This document shows positions 12,927 to 25,900 of a stretch of DNA of 64,000 bases, piece after piece. Positions within the stretch are counted from its first letter, which is position 1. Each line of letters begins with the position of its first letter. The notes below the pieces were generated by a model that was not told the DNA's origin, made no database searches, and saw nothing but the letters and a program-made list of their open reading frames with translations. Location: positions 11,656,001 to 11,720,000 of the forward strand of contig OZ176051.1 of assembly GCA_964247055.1 (NCBI GenBank). Reading direction: 5' to 3'. The translations under genes were made by a program, and so were the position numbers. Origin of the DNA: Paragordius varius (lineage: Eukaryota; Nematomorpha).

Positions 12927-13960
12927 ATTAATATTGAATATATAACAGTCAAGATAGTACATTTCGATAAATGATGTTTCACAACAATAAATTCGAAGTC
13001 AATTTGACCAAATTTAATTATTTATCAACTAATAAAAATTATTATCGTATTTATTAACATTAACATTTCTTTATTTGTCACCCTAGTGTGGATGGATATT
13101 GGTTTCAAAAATCATATCCTTAAAATTTAAAGCTTATTAAAATATTATTGTTGTGCGATCTCTTACATGCATTTCAGTTTGAGCAAGGGGATTAAACCTT
13201 ACAAAGTGTAAAATTAGAGATAATTTAAATTTAATATATCAAATTTTAATGATACAATGCTGGAAAAACGGGTTATCGACCGATGAAAATTTTTTTACTC
13301 TAGCATCAAAAAATCGCCATAAACGTAATCAATAAATGTGAACCACAATTATATTAAATAGAAATTTTTATTTTAAATATCTCTCTTTTTTTATAATATT
13401 TTTATTAAACGTAAAAAAATTAAAATCCTTCTGCGTTTCATTGCATTCCATTATATAACTTAATATGTCAAATATAAGCGACAACTATTATTTTTAAAAA
13501 CGGTGTTTTTTGGATAGAGTGAATTATGAACTTTTGGTTTGGGGAAAAATGAATAAACGGATACAAATAAATACAAAACACTAAACGTGCCAAACACCTG
13601 ACTCTCAAACCCTCATATTTTTGGTTATAATAGGGGACGGTCAATATTAATATATATTTTAATAGCAGGCCTTGTAACGCTTCGCTGTGACGTAGTCTCA
13701 CCGATAATTATTCTTAATAATTTGCAATAAATAGAGGTAATGGAGATAAAATAATGAAAAACATATTAAATAAAAAAAATGTCTTTAATTATTCTTTTAC
13801 GGGTTGCATAGGCTCAAATATTGTTTACTCTAAATTGACCATATTATAACTGTCCCTTATGAAAGTTAACATTCAACTATCATTGGATTTAATTTACCTT
13901 TTACGAAATTATGGTTAAAAGTTTAAAATGTGTTCAGACAGCTGGGATCAAGGGATATAA
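12927..13960. other. AT-rich stretch, possible transposon remnant near 13.5-13.7 kb
   Basis: A block of higher GC at 13500-13715 opens a 77-codon minus-strand reading, but the residues look arbitrary and no splice or family signal is visible. It may be the decayed end of a mobile element. Nothing else is supported. Confidence 0.3.
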
Positions 13961-13969
13961 AAAGGAACT

Positions 13970-15572
13970 CATTTTTTGTCCCTTTTTAAAGGAAAGAAAT
14001 ACAAATTCGCCAGAAATGTGTTTAACTGAACTCGTATGTCTTCTTAGGTTTTTTAATCAGCTCCAAAACCACGCCATTTTTGTATGGCGTCTCAGTTTTA
14101 AACCGGTAAACCCCTACTTATAGACCTATATGGAAAAGCGCTGAGTTTAATTCTTTGCTTTTATAGGGCAAATATTTGGAATCATCTTTGATACCATCGT
14201 CCCATGGGTTATTCGAAAAAATACCTCAACACTAAATAATTATATGATGGCGTATTTTTAGGGGTAATAAAGGCCCCAAATTAACGACTGATTAAAAAAC
14301 GCCTGACCTTTTTTTATCTAGTTACGGGTTATATTTCAAGCTTTTAATGAACCCATATGGCTTCATAAATTTTCTGTAAATTAGCTTCAAAGCAACGCAA
14401 CTTCTATATAGTGGCGCAGTTTTTCGGGTAGCCCCTTACCCAGGGGCAAGTATAAAAAAGCGTTAAGCAAAATTTTGCCTTTATATGGGGAATACCTGGA
14501 ATTATCATGGATTCCATATGTTCCTTTTAGACACCTAGGTTTTCTGAAATTTGGCTCCAAAAGTCTTATGCGGGTAGCCCCCTAACCAGGGACGAAACAA
14601 AAAAACGCTCGATTAAAATTTTTTCCTTGTTAGGGGTAATATTTTAAACACTTGACCTCATGTGGCCCTTTCTTTAAATTAGTTCCAAAACAACGTAATT
14701 TCTATATAGTGGCGCAGTTTTGGCGGGTAGCTCCCTACCCAGAGGCTGATACAAAAAAAGCGCTTGATTAAAATTTTTTCCTCTTTACGGAGAGTACCTG
14801 GAATCATGATTGATTCCATATGATCTCATAAGTTTGGAAAATTGCCTCAAAATTAAAAAATCCTTCTATGGTGCCGCATTTTTCTGGGCGGGAAGGGCCT
14901 AGTTATCGGCTAATTTTAAAAAACCGCACGATTTTTGCCTTGTTACGGGTAATACTTTAAGCAGTTGTTGAACTCATATGGCTTGATAGGTTTTATGAAA
15001 TTTAGCCCCAAAGGCACGGTATTTCGATATGACGGGTCAGTTTTTAGCGGGTATCTCCTTACTCAGCAGCCCATATAAAAAAAGACTAAAATTGCCTTGT
15101 AACAGGAAATACTTGGGACCCTTATTAAATTTTTACGGTCTTATACTTTGGGTGAAAAATAGATTAAAAAATTATTTTTGTCGACTTTGTTTTTTTGAAA
15201 AAAAGTGGCATTTTACGGGGGGAGCGGGTAAAAAGAGGGTCTAAATTAAAAAAACGAGCCGACTATGTTCGGCGCAATCGAAAATAAGTAAAAAAAATTA
15301 TATTTTAAATCGAATGGTATAACACGTTCTCCAAAAATTGTCTCAAAAGCACGATTTGTGGATTTCTGTTTTCAAAAAACCGTTTTTTACACGGGGTGGC
15401 CCCGAACTGGGGGCCTAATTCAAAAAAGGGCGACGCTATTGTCGGAGCATTCATTAATGATTATATTTCTTCGACATTTGGATTTGAATGGTACCGGTTT
15501 TAGGGAAACAGATCACAAAGCCACCACTTTCCATTTTTATAAATATATAGATTTATAAAAAAAATTAAAACC
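13970..15572 (+). repeat. Composite interspersed repeat, copy 1, with ~315 bp internal tandem units
   Basis: The left part (about 14060-15120) is a degenerate array of units of about 300-320 bp, each made of two related halves, marked by repeated CGCAGTTTTTCGGGTAGC-like and GGAATCAT.ATTGATTCCAT-like blocks. The right part is unique to the family: GGGGGGAGCGGGTAAAAAGAG, GACTATGTTCGGCGCAATCG, CTAATTCAAAAAAGGGCGA, and a terminus CATTTTTATAAATATATAGA. The same architecture recurs at 23.3-24.4, 58.0-60.3 and 61.3-62.2 kb. No transposase was seen. Class is unknown; a Helitron-like or satellite-derived element is possible. Confidence 0.75.
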
Positions 15573-16066
15573 AAAAAAAGTCCGTAATGTAAAAATTTAA
15601 TAGCTTTTTGGGAATTTTATTTTAGCATGCTATTCATCGAAAATAATTAACAACCATAAATCTATTTTAAATTTATATATATTTAATTTATATTTTCATA
15701 TTACTTTTAAAACTAAATAAATCCTGTAGGATGCTTGCGCCCTATAATTTTTAAACAAGATTAAATAATGCTACACAAGTTTTCGTTTTTATAATGTCCC
15801 TAATTAATAAATTTAATATGTTATGAACCACAATAATATCGCCTTAAGTTGAAAAATATTGGACACATTTTTGTATACTCGCTACATAAATCAAATGAAC
15901 ATTAGATCAAAAATCAGAAAATATCCGTTTAAATTCAGCTTCACCGTCATCTAAAAGTATTTTTGCAGCAAATTATGACCGGATGAATGGCTTGTTTTGT
16001 AAATCCAAAGCGGAAATCATAGTCTTTCCAAGGGGGTTTATTATCATCAAAGCTAAATCGTTTTAT
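15573..16066. other. Spacer between composite repeat and PanK-like exons
   Basis: AT-rich to about 15900. On the minus strand 16060-15940 has two overlapping open readings (MIINPLGKTMISALDLQNKP in one frame, SFDDNKPPWKDYDFRFG in another). Neither joins the PanK-like exon in phase, so I leave them uncalled. Confidence 0.3.
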
Positions 16067-16475
16067 CTAGACTAGATGAATAAGATGTGCGCCGTATCGA
16101 ACCAAAGTGATTATGTCTATTATAACCAGAAGCCCGGTGTGATACTCAAAGCTTTCGTCTAAAAATAATTGTAAACCATAGATTTATTGTAAAATTACTG
16201 AATGGGTAAAACATGGCATTGCCTCATCTTACACAGCAAACCAGTGAAAAAAGCTGAAAATATATTCTATGAAAAAATTGTCCGCATCCGCCGGACTCTC
16301 CTAATCTGACCATTTGATTATTAACTCTTCGCATCAACTTTGGCGCACGCTCACAGAGCAGTAATTCAATAATTTCGACGTTGGAAAATAGCTTGACAAA
16401 TGCCCACCGCAAAAGACAATCCGTTTTATTGGCATGACATTCACAATAAACCTGAGTGCGTGGAATATGTAGAAT
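16067..16475 (-). CDS. Pantothenate kinase-like protein, last two exons
   Basis: Exon 16475-16339 encodes ...NVMPIKRIVFCGGHLSSYF followed by PTSKLLNYCSVSVRQ. This aligns without gaps to the eukaryotic PanK segment NRVVFVGNFLRVNTLSMKLL plus AYA. A phase-1 join (A|AC) leads to exon 16158-16067, ESFEYHTGLLVIIDIITLV..., which matches the PanK C-terminal LFLEHEGYFGAVGALL pattern (F, H, G, L, I) and stops soon after, as PanK proteins do. PanK makes phosphopantothenate in the first step of CoA synthesis. Key Gly/His positions of the human segment are partly replaced, so the copy is divergent or inactive. Upstream exons with the ATP and pantothenate sites were not found. The intron is 180 nt. Confidence 0.55.
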
Positions 16476-17505
16476 CTGAAAGACTTTGAATAAAATAAAC
16501 AAATGATTTTACTTCTAAATTACGTGTCTTTTTGCAAAAACAAATAAACCATTTAAAAGACTAATGTAAAATGCAAAAAATAATAAATATTATAATAAAT
16601 AAATTGATAAATTCGATGAGCTATCATAATTTTGAGTAATACCCACTCATTTTTCGTAATGATACATAATTAAACTACACAATATCTTGCGATATTTTCG
16701 CATTGAAGTGTATTATTTAAATCTTAGTTAAATATTTTATATTTTATAAAAAGATATGCTATTCTGCATATCGGTTAATCATATGTGTTTCCATAGTGTT
16801 AATGAACTAAAGAAAAAATATCTTTTAACCAAAATGACGAACAACAAACGAACACGAAATTGTTTTTATTTATTTAAAAAACTGTAGACGCTTCACTTTT
16901 AATTAGAAGCTAAAATGAAAGCATAATTTTACTATATCTTTTGATGATTTCTATGCAATTAAAAACTAAAACAAATACTTTGACAATAAACCAATAGCTT
17001 AAAATTAGAATTTGGGGTTTATTATCCTTAAATTCAACGCAAACCAATTATTTAAGATTGTTACTTTATAAATCGCTTATATGCAATCTATTTTTCTCTT
17101 AATATTTCCGTACGCATATATATGTTTTGATTAAAAAATTTAGGATATAATAAGGGTTCTATTGTAATATTATATTCAATTTTTTAAAGTTAAAATCCAC
17201 GAAATCTAAGATACTTAAAATTAAAAATTTCTAAACCAACATCACGCTGTCAATTATCGAATAACAACAAGCTCAACTACTTGTTTAGATAATACATATA
17301 ACACACTCAAATATATTAAATAACTTTATTAGGTAGTTCCATCTTTTCTTCATAAATTTACTATTTGATAAAATATATTGTTTTATAAACAAATTTGCCT
17401 TCATGGCTTATTTTTAAAAATTATGATTTCGCTAATCTACAATATCAGCGGGAGTCTTTTTAATAAAAATACCGACAGATTTTATGATAAAGATGTGTAA
17501 AAAAG

Positions 17506-17691
17506 GTAAATTTCCTATTAAAATATAAAATACATATTAGTAGATAGCTAATGGTGATTAAACAAATTGGGAAGGCGGCATGTTCAACAGGTCAAATTTG
17601 ATAGCTTCGTAAATTTTCAGATTTTTATGTAAAGCATTCAGATTCTTTAATTTTTCTCTAACTCTATTAAGGACACCATTAAAGTAAATCA
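17506..17691 (-). CDS. Putative terminal exons, unknown protein
   Basis: After an AATAG acceptor the minus strand reads VREKLKNLNALHKNLKIYE then AIKFDLLNMPPSQF, a charged, helical-looking segment, up to a phase-0 donor (GTTTAATC). A following acceptor TTTTAATAG would add ten residues and a stop. The family is not recognised and it could belong to the same transcript as the PanK-like exons or to another gene. Boundaries are approximate. Confidence 0.3.
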
Positions 17692-18299
17692 AATGTAAGC
17701 AATTAAGACTTCTATTATTATGCAATCATTAAGGATAAAAAATCTCTAAACTTTGAATTAATAACAGTATGAAAGACTAATATCCTATTTATTACTTTAT
17801 AATTGAGTTGTTTTTTTTAAAATAAATTACTCTCATAATGTCTTAAAGCATGACTGGAATGTATTTATCTAACAAAATACAGACAGACATTAATTATAGT
17901 GATCTTTTGATTTAAATATATATAATAGCAGAATTTAAAAATAAAACAACTCTATTTATAAGGGAGTTTTTTTCGGTAAAAAGTCATTTTTATAATATTA
18001 GTACCATAACCTCTTATAATGTGTTCGATGTTTGTTTTAAAAATTGTCTAGATTTATAACCCTATTTTCATCTAAGCTTAGAACAGCGCAGACGCACTCC
18101 ATATTTATTAATTTTTAAATTTAAAAATTTTGTTTTACAATTATATGATTAGGCCTTATTCGTTTTATTTATGTATTATCACTTTAATTTATAAGATATA
18201 AATAACCTAATACACTCAAATTAAGTGAAGCTGGCAGATTTTTTTTCTTTAAATTTATTAAATTCTTTAAAAATAAATTTTTGTTTTTGAAAAGATAAA

Positions 18300-18450
18300 T
18301 AGGTATTCAAAAGTTATTATTTCAAATAATACATAAAAAATCACCCATTTATGAGTGGTCATGACCACGGTTTGAATTTAATTATTTTTTTAAAATGCAA
18401 GGAGCTGGGGCGTCAGATATGCTAGCTACACCTCTGGCGAAATTAATATA
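18300..18450. repeat. Short interspersed repeat shared with 48.4 kb
   Basis: The block ATTTATGAGTGGTCATGACC followed by an A/T tract and a short GC-rich GGGGCGTC segment recurs at about 48420-48520 with the same order. The end GCTAGCTACACCTCTGGCG resembles the ends of hAT-derived repeats. Copies are short and have no coding capacity. Confidence 0.5.
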
Positions 18451-18793
18451 GACGCTTATGAGACAGTTACATTTAATACAGCCCATAAACTTAATAAATA
18501 TATATGGCTTGTGATTCGCATCATGAATTTTAGAAAAATAAAATTTATGCTTTTTTATAATAATATATTTGATATTATTCCACAAATAGATTTAATGTTT
18601 AAATTTTAATATTATAAATACTCATTATACCTACTGTGTGTGATGCATTCCATGCCATAATAGGCCGGTAATTAATATCTAAAATTTCATGTAAAGAGAA
18701 AACCAACCCGTATTCTTCTTATATTATTGAATTTAATAGGATTTTATTTAGATATGACAAATTTAGAACGGATGTAAAATAATTATGAAATAT

Positions 18794-19087
18794 TTAAAGA
18801 CTTGTTAAAATGTTTTTTGCTCTGGTTTGCTGAGAACGAATCGACTGCGACTTCTTATACTGATAGGGCATTTTTAGCCGTATCGGTGAAGATGTCTCTA
18901 ATAGCTTTTGCAAAATAATTCTTAATTGATTTCAAATCGCTTTATTAAACCGAAAATTATGTTTTTATAAGTACCTATATAGATCTTAGATGCAAATGAG
19001 AACCCCTTTTCAGTTTTTAGTTTGATAGGAAACGACACCGAACCGAGCCTTTTGGCTTCAATTTGGTTTGGAGCAGCATTATTTATC
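18794..19087 (-). CDS. Last two exons of an unknown gene with a basic Ser-rich tail
   Basis: Exon 19087-18975 (acceptor AAAG, phase 2; donor G|GTACTT, phase 1) encodes INNAAPNQIEAKRLGSVSF then PIKLKTEKGFSFASKIYI. The next exon, 18897-18794, joins in phase 1 (G|AG, Glu) and encodes TSSPIRLKMPYQYKKSQSIR then SQQTRAKNILTSL and a stop. The intron is 77 nt. The tail is rich in Lys, Arg and Ser and looks disordered or nucleic-acid-binding, but I recognise no domain. The gene points away from the micro-exon gene that starts 0.9 kb to the right; its 5' exons would have to lie between 19.1 kb and beyond, and were not found. Confidence 0.5.
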
Positions 19088-19975
19088 CTTTATACCTATT
19101 ATAAATATTAATAAATGGTCTTATCAATGAATCTTTTTTTCTTACAATGTTTAATCTATTAAAGTAATAAGGCTAAAATATATACGGTTATATCCTGGAT
19201 AAAGTGTTAAAAAAATTACAGCAAGGCACTCAAATCATGTAAAAAGGTTTATTTTCGGATAACTGGTCAGTTTAATAATAATCATCAGACTATTGACAAA
19301 ATTATCTATTCAAATAGCTCGTGGTTTTAACTGTAAACATGTGTATAATTTCAATATAATTAAAAATGACAATCATATCAGTTTTTAATTTTATGTTATC
19401 TGTAAGTTCTATAGACTTTTATTATTATCCCGCCATAACCCTCCGAAATATACTTTGTTTTCTTAAAAGAGACGGAATAATTTACATGGTTTTCCTTTTC
19501 AATTATTAATTATATATTAGCTTTATTATACTAAGAATTAAGCGTAGTTGAATTGTATTCACCCATAAAAACTTTACAATAACGTGTTTAGGAATGAAAA
19601 TGATAAAAAAACTAGGCAATTTTGAGTATTGGCATCTAATGGTTCTAACCCCTTCACTATTCTACGTATTCATCAATAGATAAAAAGATATTAAAATGTT
19701 GATGTGACATTTACTTTTAACTATTTATGCTGCTTCGATTGGTTTATGATTTTTGTTCATGCAAAATTACATTAATTGCTTTAAACAGGACACACCCTAA
19801 TGTGAACGAACTATATATATATATATATTGTGTGACTTCAAAACATATAAAAAACGCTATCGATTAAAATGAACTCTAACAAAACGGCAAAATATTGAAC
19901 TTAACTAGTAATATCAATGACCTTTAAAAAATATTAATATTCAACTTTTTTTATTTAAATTATTTATACCATTTT

Positions 19976-22900
19976 ATGACTATGAAGCATTTAATCTTAT
20001 TGATCGTAATCATAGGAATCGTTCAGGGTAGCTTATAATTTTTTATAGAAATGCATTAATTAATTTGGTATATTAATCTGTGCATAAATATTAGTTGCGG
20101 TGTTTTTTTAAGAAAAACCTCTTTATCGCAACTTTGCCAAATTTTAAATATAATTTTTTAAAAAGTTATATATTAGTAAACTGTTAAGCAGCTTTGATGG
20201 TGGCTGGTTGTCTTACTTTTTTTTTAATTTTATTTTGAGTTTGGGTATAAATTTTATAAAGATTTTAACTTTATCACACATTAAGCATTATTTGTGTTAA
20301 AACCAAATTTTGTTACAGTCGATCATAGTCTTTCAAAATCTGAAATTAATATCAAGGCCTAAGCGCCAAGTAAGAAAATTAATTGGAAAAACCTAAAAAT
20401 AACGGTCACCTATTTTAATACTTTGGTAACAATTTTTTTACTAACGATTAAATTTACCATATATTTGTATGAAATTAAAAGAAAACAGTTGAGATAGCTT
20501 CAAAAATAAAATATCGGTAAAAATCATCCGGATAAAATTATGTTTTCGGATTTTATTTTGAATCAATTTTTTGTCAAATTAACTATAATACGACGCAAAA
20601 ACATGGTGAATTTATGAAGAGAATGGTAGTATTGGTTTTGAAAACATCCACAGATGTTTTCTTACACTCAATGCATTAATTTAAAAGCTGAATAATATTT
20701 ACGCTGTAATTAAAATTAACGAGTTTTTAGAATTAAAACTAAATATGAGATCCTATCGGAATCTTGCCATTTTTAATAAGTCCCAACATCTTTACAAATA
20801 TTATTTGAAATTTTAATTGATATTCATTATAATTGTAAAATATTTATATGGCCCAATGTAAATATTTAATGATATCCATAATAATGTTTGCCGATTTAAA
20901 CTTTGATAAATTATTAAGATTATTCCATTGTATTTACACCAAATTTGTACTTAAAATCTTTTGATGGTATAAATAACACTGTTATTAAATTTACATTAAT
21001 CTTGCTAAGATGATTTACATATTATAATTTAATAAAACAACAAAAACGGTTTTAGAACGATTTTTAATTTGAATATTTTAGAAATTGATTTTAAATTTTA
21101 GGCCAAATTTAATATATATTCTCTAGTGGTCCATGTTTATTTTATTGTGATAAATTGTTATTTAAACTTTTTGCCGCCATTTTTCATTATTTCGTAAACT
21201 CAACAGGCAAACAAATCTATTAATATAGTAGTTATAAAATCAACAATAGATTTAAAGCACGATTAAAATGATGTCGTAGAAATAAAATTTAAGTTTAACT
21301 AACAATATACTAAATGAGAAATGAAACTAAAAAAAATTGTTTGTGAATTTGATTTCTTTTTCCTGTTTATAATTTTGTGTTCCTTGTTAATATAAAAACA
21401 TTTTTCAATCGTCTTTGTTCATCTGTATCAACAACTTCGGCCTCCCGTTAACTTTATGTTTGCAGTTATAGGCATGGTGTGTCAAAGCACTATCATTTGT
21501 TTTTTTCTTATTATCTGTTGGCTTTTTTTATATTCGAACATCCAATGCTCTGTCAAAATTTGTACTATGTACACAATTTATTTACATATTGATAATATTA
21601 ATCTTATGGTTTGAATATGTAAATGATCAACTTTTTTTACATGCAATTCAAAAGTAAATTTGATATATATTGACTATAATGTCAGGAGATTGATTCAATC
21701 TGATTTTGGATTCTAAATAACTATAAATATCATACGTTTGCCAAATTAATTCTTATATTGTCATTCACGTATGGAATCCTTAAATTCTAATATAAATATA
21801 AGCATTTTATAAAGGATAAATTGTTAATTAATTAATTATTTTTTGTCAAAAACAATCAATTACACGCAGTAAAACTGCTTTAAACAAAATCATCTATAAA
21901 AAATGGAAAAATAAGGGAGTGTTCATTAAAAAAAAATAAAACAGCTGTTATTTATTTTTAGTTTTTTGCAATTATTTTTCTTATGTGGCGCTTAAGCCTA
22001 AGATATTTTTCTGCTGAATACCCATCATTACTTAAAAAACAAGGCTCATGCAACTTATAAAACGTCCCCAAATTTGATACCAAATATTATATATATATAT
22101 ATTTATTTACTATGTCCGTTGAAAAAATTAAATAATATGTAGATATTTTATTATAATATTGATTTACAGATTAAGACAGTAGAAGATTATTTTTAACGGT
22201 CAAAAATTTAACACAAATATATAATTTTTAAAATTTTATAGCCTTCCAGAATGCCCAAAACAGCCTAAATGAATTGGACATTGACAATAAAGCTTTACGT
22301 AATTATAATTATATTTTTCACAACAGCTATAACTAAGTATTAGGACTTATATTAATAAATAATTAAAATAAGATACATACAAATTATTTTTGATATTTGT
22401 ATTTTTTTAAACAATAATCCTATTGAATCGTTTTGATTTTTAAGATTTATAATTTTTTTAATAGTCGTTTTGTCAATAATATTTTACCATAATCAAATTC
22501 CAAATTTTAAGCCCAATGTGTTTGCATATATACCGTTTACAATTCTATTCACCCTTGAAAAATTTAAATTCACCCTGGAACAATTTAAATACACCCACCC
22601 TTAAACAATTCGTTTACCCTTTAATTATGTTTTTTGTGGCTAATACAACTCATCATTAATATGACATATATCTTTATGGCATAGTTTATATTTTTTTCAT
22701 TTATTATTTTAATTTTGAAGGAAATTTCATTAAAAATATAAAAATATATAAGTAATTTTTTAATCTTAAAAAACACATAATTTATTTTAGGGTGAATTGT
22801 TAATTTGAATTATAAATGGTACATAAACTTTTTCATTTATATCAGTCGATATTTTGACAATCCTTTAACCCATACATGGCAGACTATATATCGTTGACAC

Positions 22901-25900
22901 CTTAAATTACGCTTAAACATTTCAAATTCACCTTCAGATTTTAAAATTATTGTGTTTGGGTTAATCTAACTTATTTTTAATACGAAATATTTTTTATCAC
23001 ATAATTTATCATTTTTCTGTATTCTTTCAATATTAAACATAGTTTAGAAAAAGGTATAGGTTATTTTTATCTAAAACATAATTAATTTGGCATATTGGAA
23101 TGTTAAGAGGGAATATAAATTTTGAATTTGAAGTGTACAAGAAATTTTGGATAAATATGGTAATCTTACGTATACCAAATATATATAAATGGGCGCATTA
23201 CCATTTTATCCGTCTGTATATTAATATAAAATAAGTAAGTTGTAACTGTAACATAACAAGCTCATTTGAAAACGCAAAATTTTGAAATTAATCATCTATA
23301 TATTTATAAAAATGGAAAATGCTGGCTTTGTGATCTGGTACCGCAAAACCAGTAGATCCATTCAAATCCAAACATCGAAAAAATATAATCATTAATGAAT
23401 GCCCCGACAATAGCTTCGCCCTTTTTTGAAATAGGCCCCCAGTTCGGGCCCACCCCGTGTGAAAAACGGGTTTTTTTTAAAACACAAGTCCACAAAAATC
23501 GTGTCTTTGAGACAATTTTCTGGAGAACGTGTTGGTCCATTCTATTTCAAATATGATTTTTGTTAAATTTTTAATCGCGCTGAACATAGTCGACTCACTT
23601 TTTTGATTTAGGCCCTCTTTTTACCCGCTCCCCCCGTAAAATGCCATTTTTTTTAAACAACAAAGTCCACAAAAATAATTTTTTAAATCTATTTTTCGCC
23701 CTAGGAATGAGACTGTAAAAATTCAATATGGATTCCACGTATTCCCTGTTAAAAGGCAAAAATTTTAATCAGGCGTTTCTTTAATGATAGCTGCTGGGTA
23801 AGGAGCTACCCGCTAAAAACTGATTCCTCATGTAACTTTGTGATCTGTTTCCGGAAAACCGGTGAACATCATCACATCCAAATATCGAAAAAATATAATC
23901 ATTAATGAATGTCCCGACAATAGCTTCGCACTTTTTTTGGAATTAGGTCCCCAGTTCGGGCCTACCCCGTGTGAAAAATGGGTTAAGTCAATTTTTTGGA
24001 GAACGTGTTGGACCATTCAATTCCAAATTTGATTTTTGTTTACTTATTTTTAATCGCGCTGAACATAGTCGACTCACCTTTTTGATTTAGGCCCTCTTTT
24101 TACCCGCTACCCCCGTAAAATGCCATTTTTTTCAAAAAAAAACAAAGTCCACAAATATAATTTTTTAAATCTATTTTTTCCCCAAGTAACAATATATTAG
24201 TATGAATGCACCGTTTTAAAATTCCTATATAATCATATTTAAATAATGTTTCGAAATAATCCACATATGTGGATCATTTTATTGTCCCTTATTTCAAATA
24301 GCTCCACCCCCCAGAAGTCCGCACGAGATTTACGCTAGTAAAATAATAATAATTCAAACTTCTTTTATTAGTTATGAATTTTAAAAATGTAATTTGGTAG
24401 CAATTATCACTTTGATGCGAACTTACTTAATACCCAAAATGAACTTATGCCCAGATACAGGGCAAAACAAGATACCAAAATTATAAAGAATGCAAGACCC
24501 GTTCTTAATCAATATTTTGAAATGTATATAGCAGCTACACATCTAATTTAATAGAAAGTTTATTTTAATTAAACAAATATTATCGATCATATATCACGTA
24601 AAACATAAAAAACATTTAAAGTGTCTAGTCGTTATTTATACCCAAAATATGCAGTATATTGGATTAAACAACTCTTTTAAAACATATATGCTTTTAGGCC
24701 CCATATTTGCGATTTACTTATTTAGGCATTAACATGATAACTTGGAATATGTCTTAAGATTTGATACAACCTGCTGTTTATAATCTTTAATTCCAATTTT
24801 GTGATATTGATAAAAAATGTGTAAATGACGATATATTTTGCCATTTATTAGGATCTCCATCAAAAATAAATTTATTGTTATAGAATAAAAATTATTGGAA
24901 TAGACTGCAAAAATTATATAATTTGTTTAATATTTTATTTGATGATAGTTACCCAAGCGAGTATATTGTTTTATAAATAATTTCATTTAATATATATTAT
25001 AAATTGAATAAAAGTTTGATTAGATATTGATTGTTATTAAACCGTATAAATATTTGGCATAGTTGAAAACTTCACCGCTAAACTGGATCCACGTATATAA
25101 CTTAATTTATATGAAAAAATTTAGAACATAGTCGGCCCTACTTATTTATCTTCCAAATTTTACCGCAAAGTTATTTCTTTTTTTATTTTTTTGTATATTT
25201 TGATGCCAAAAAAATATGGATTGTATCAGATTAAGGCAAATGTTTAGCGATCTAATATCATTTATAAACCAAGGATAAGTCCTTAGTTTCCCATTTTTAA
25301 TATCTTATTTAAATTGTGTTTGTGCACAAGATCGATTATTAAACAATTGCTAACTATTGACGGCGAAGAACTTATAGAGCTTCAATAGATTCCATAAAAC
25401 CATATTACTTTAAAAAGTTTAAATTCATTGCTGTTATTTTACATTGTGAGAAAAAATAACTAATTTTCGAAAATTCGTATCCTACAGATTGTTTTTATAC
25501 CAAATTTCTATGTTAATAATAGATCAAAGTGAAAAGCCCGAATACAGAATCATATATAAACCAGCAGTGGTGAATAATAGTGATACAAATTCATCCATAA
25601 CAAACGCTAACATTCAATCCATGAGTCTTAATTATAAAACGCTCGTTAAATGTATTTTATTTAAAACCAATAAAATTTAATTAAATAATAATTTAGCTTT
25701 GGGCGTTGCCGGTACATTATTATTATTAATACTATTTATAAAAGACACTGACTTACTTTAGGACGTTAAAATATGTGAAAAATCATTTGCAGATGTTTTA
25801 TAAGGTATAGAGCTAGCTATGTAATATTGAAAAAACGCAACTATAGTTAATTTTTTTGCCTCTTATTAAAAATTTGGAAATTTGTTTGAAAAAAGACCAA

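Noticed and set aside
15029-15244. 71-codon frame ending similarly to one at 61640-61861 (FTGGAGKKR)
   Set aside because: Shared composite-repeat sequence, not a conserved protein; other copies break the frame.
20318-20362. Exon VDHSLSKSEINIKA after a TTACAG acceptor, phase 1, as exon 2 of the micro-exon gene
   Set aside because: It ends in a stop with no donor, which would give a 31-residue product; the exon at 22242 continues the series. An alternative short isoform is not excluded.
21405-21612. Plus-strand membrane-like reading NFMFAVIGMVCQSTIICFFL
   Set aside because: All three plus frames and one minus frame are open in this less AT-rich block; the hydrophilic minus reading is at least as good, so no plus gene is called.
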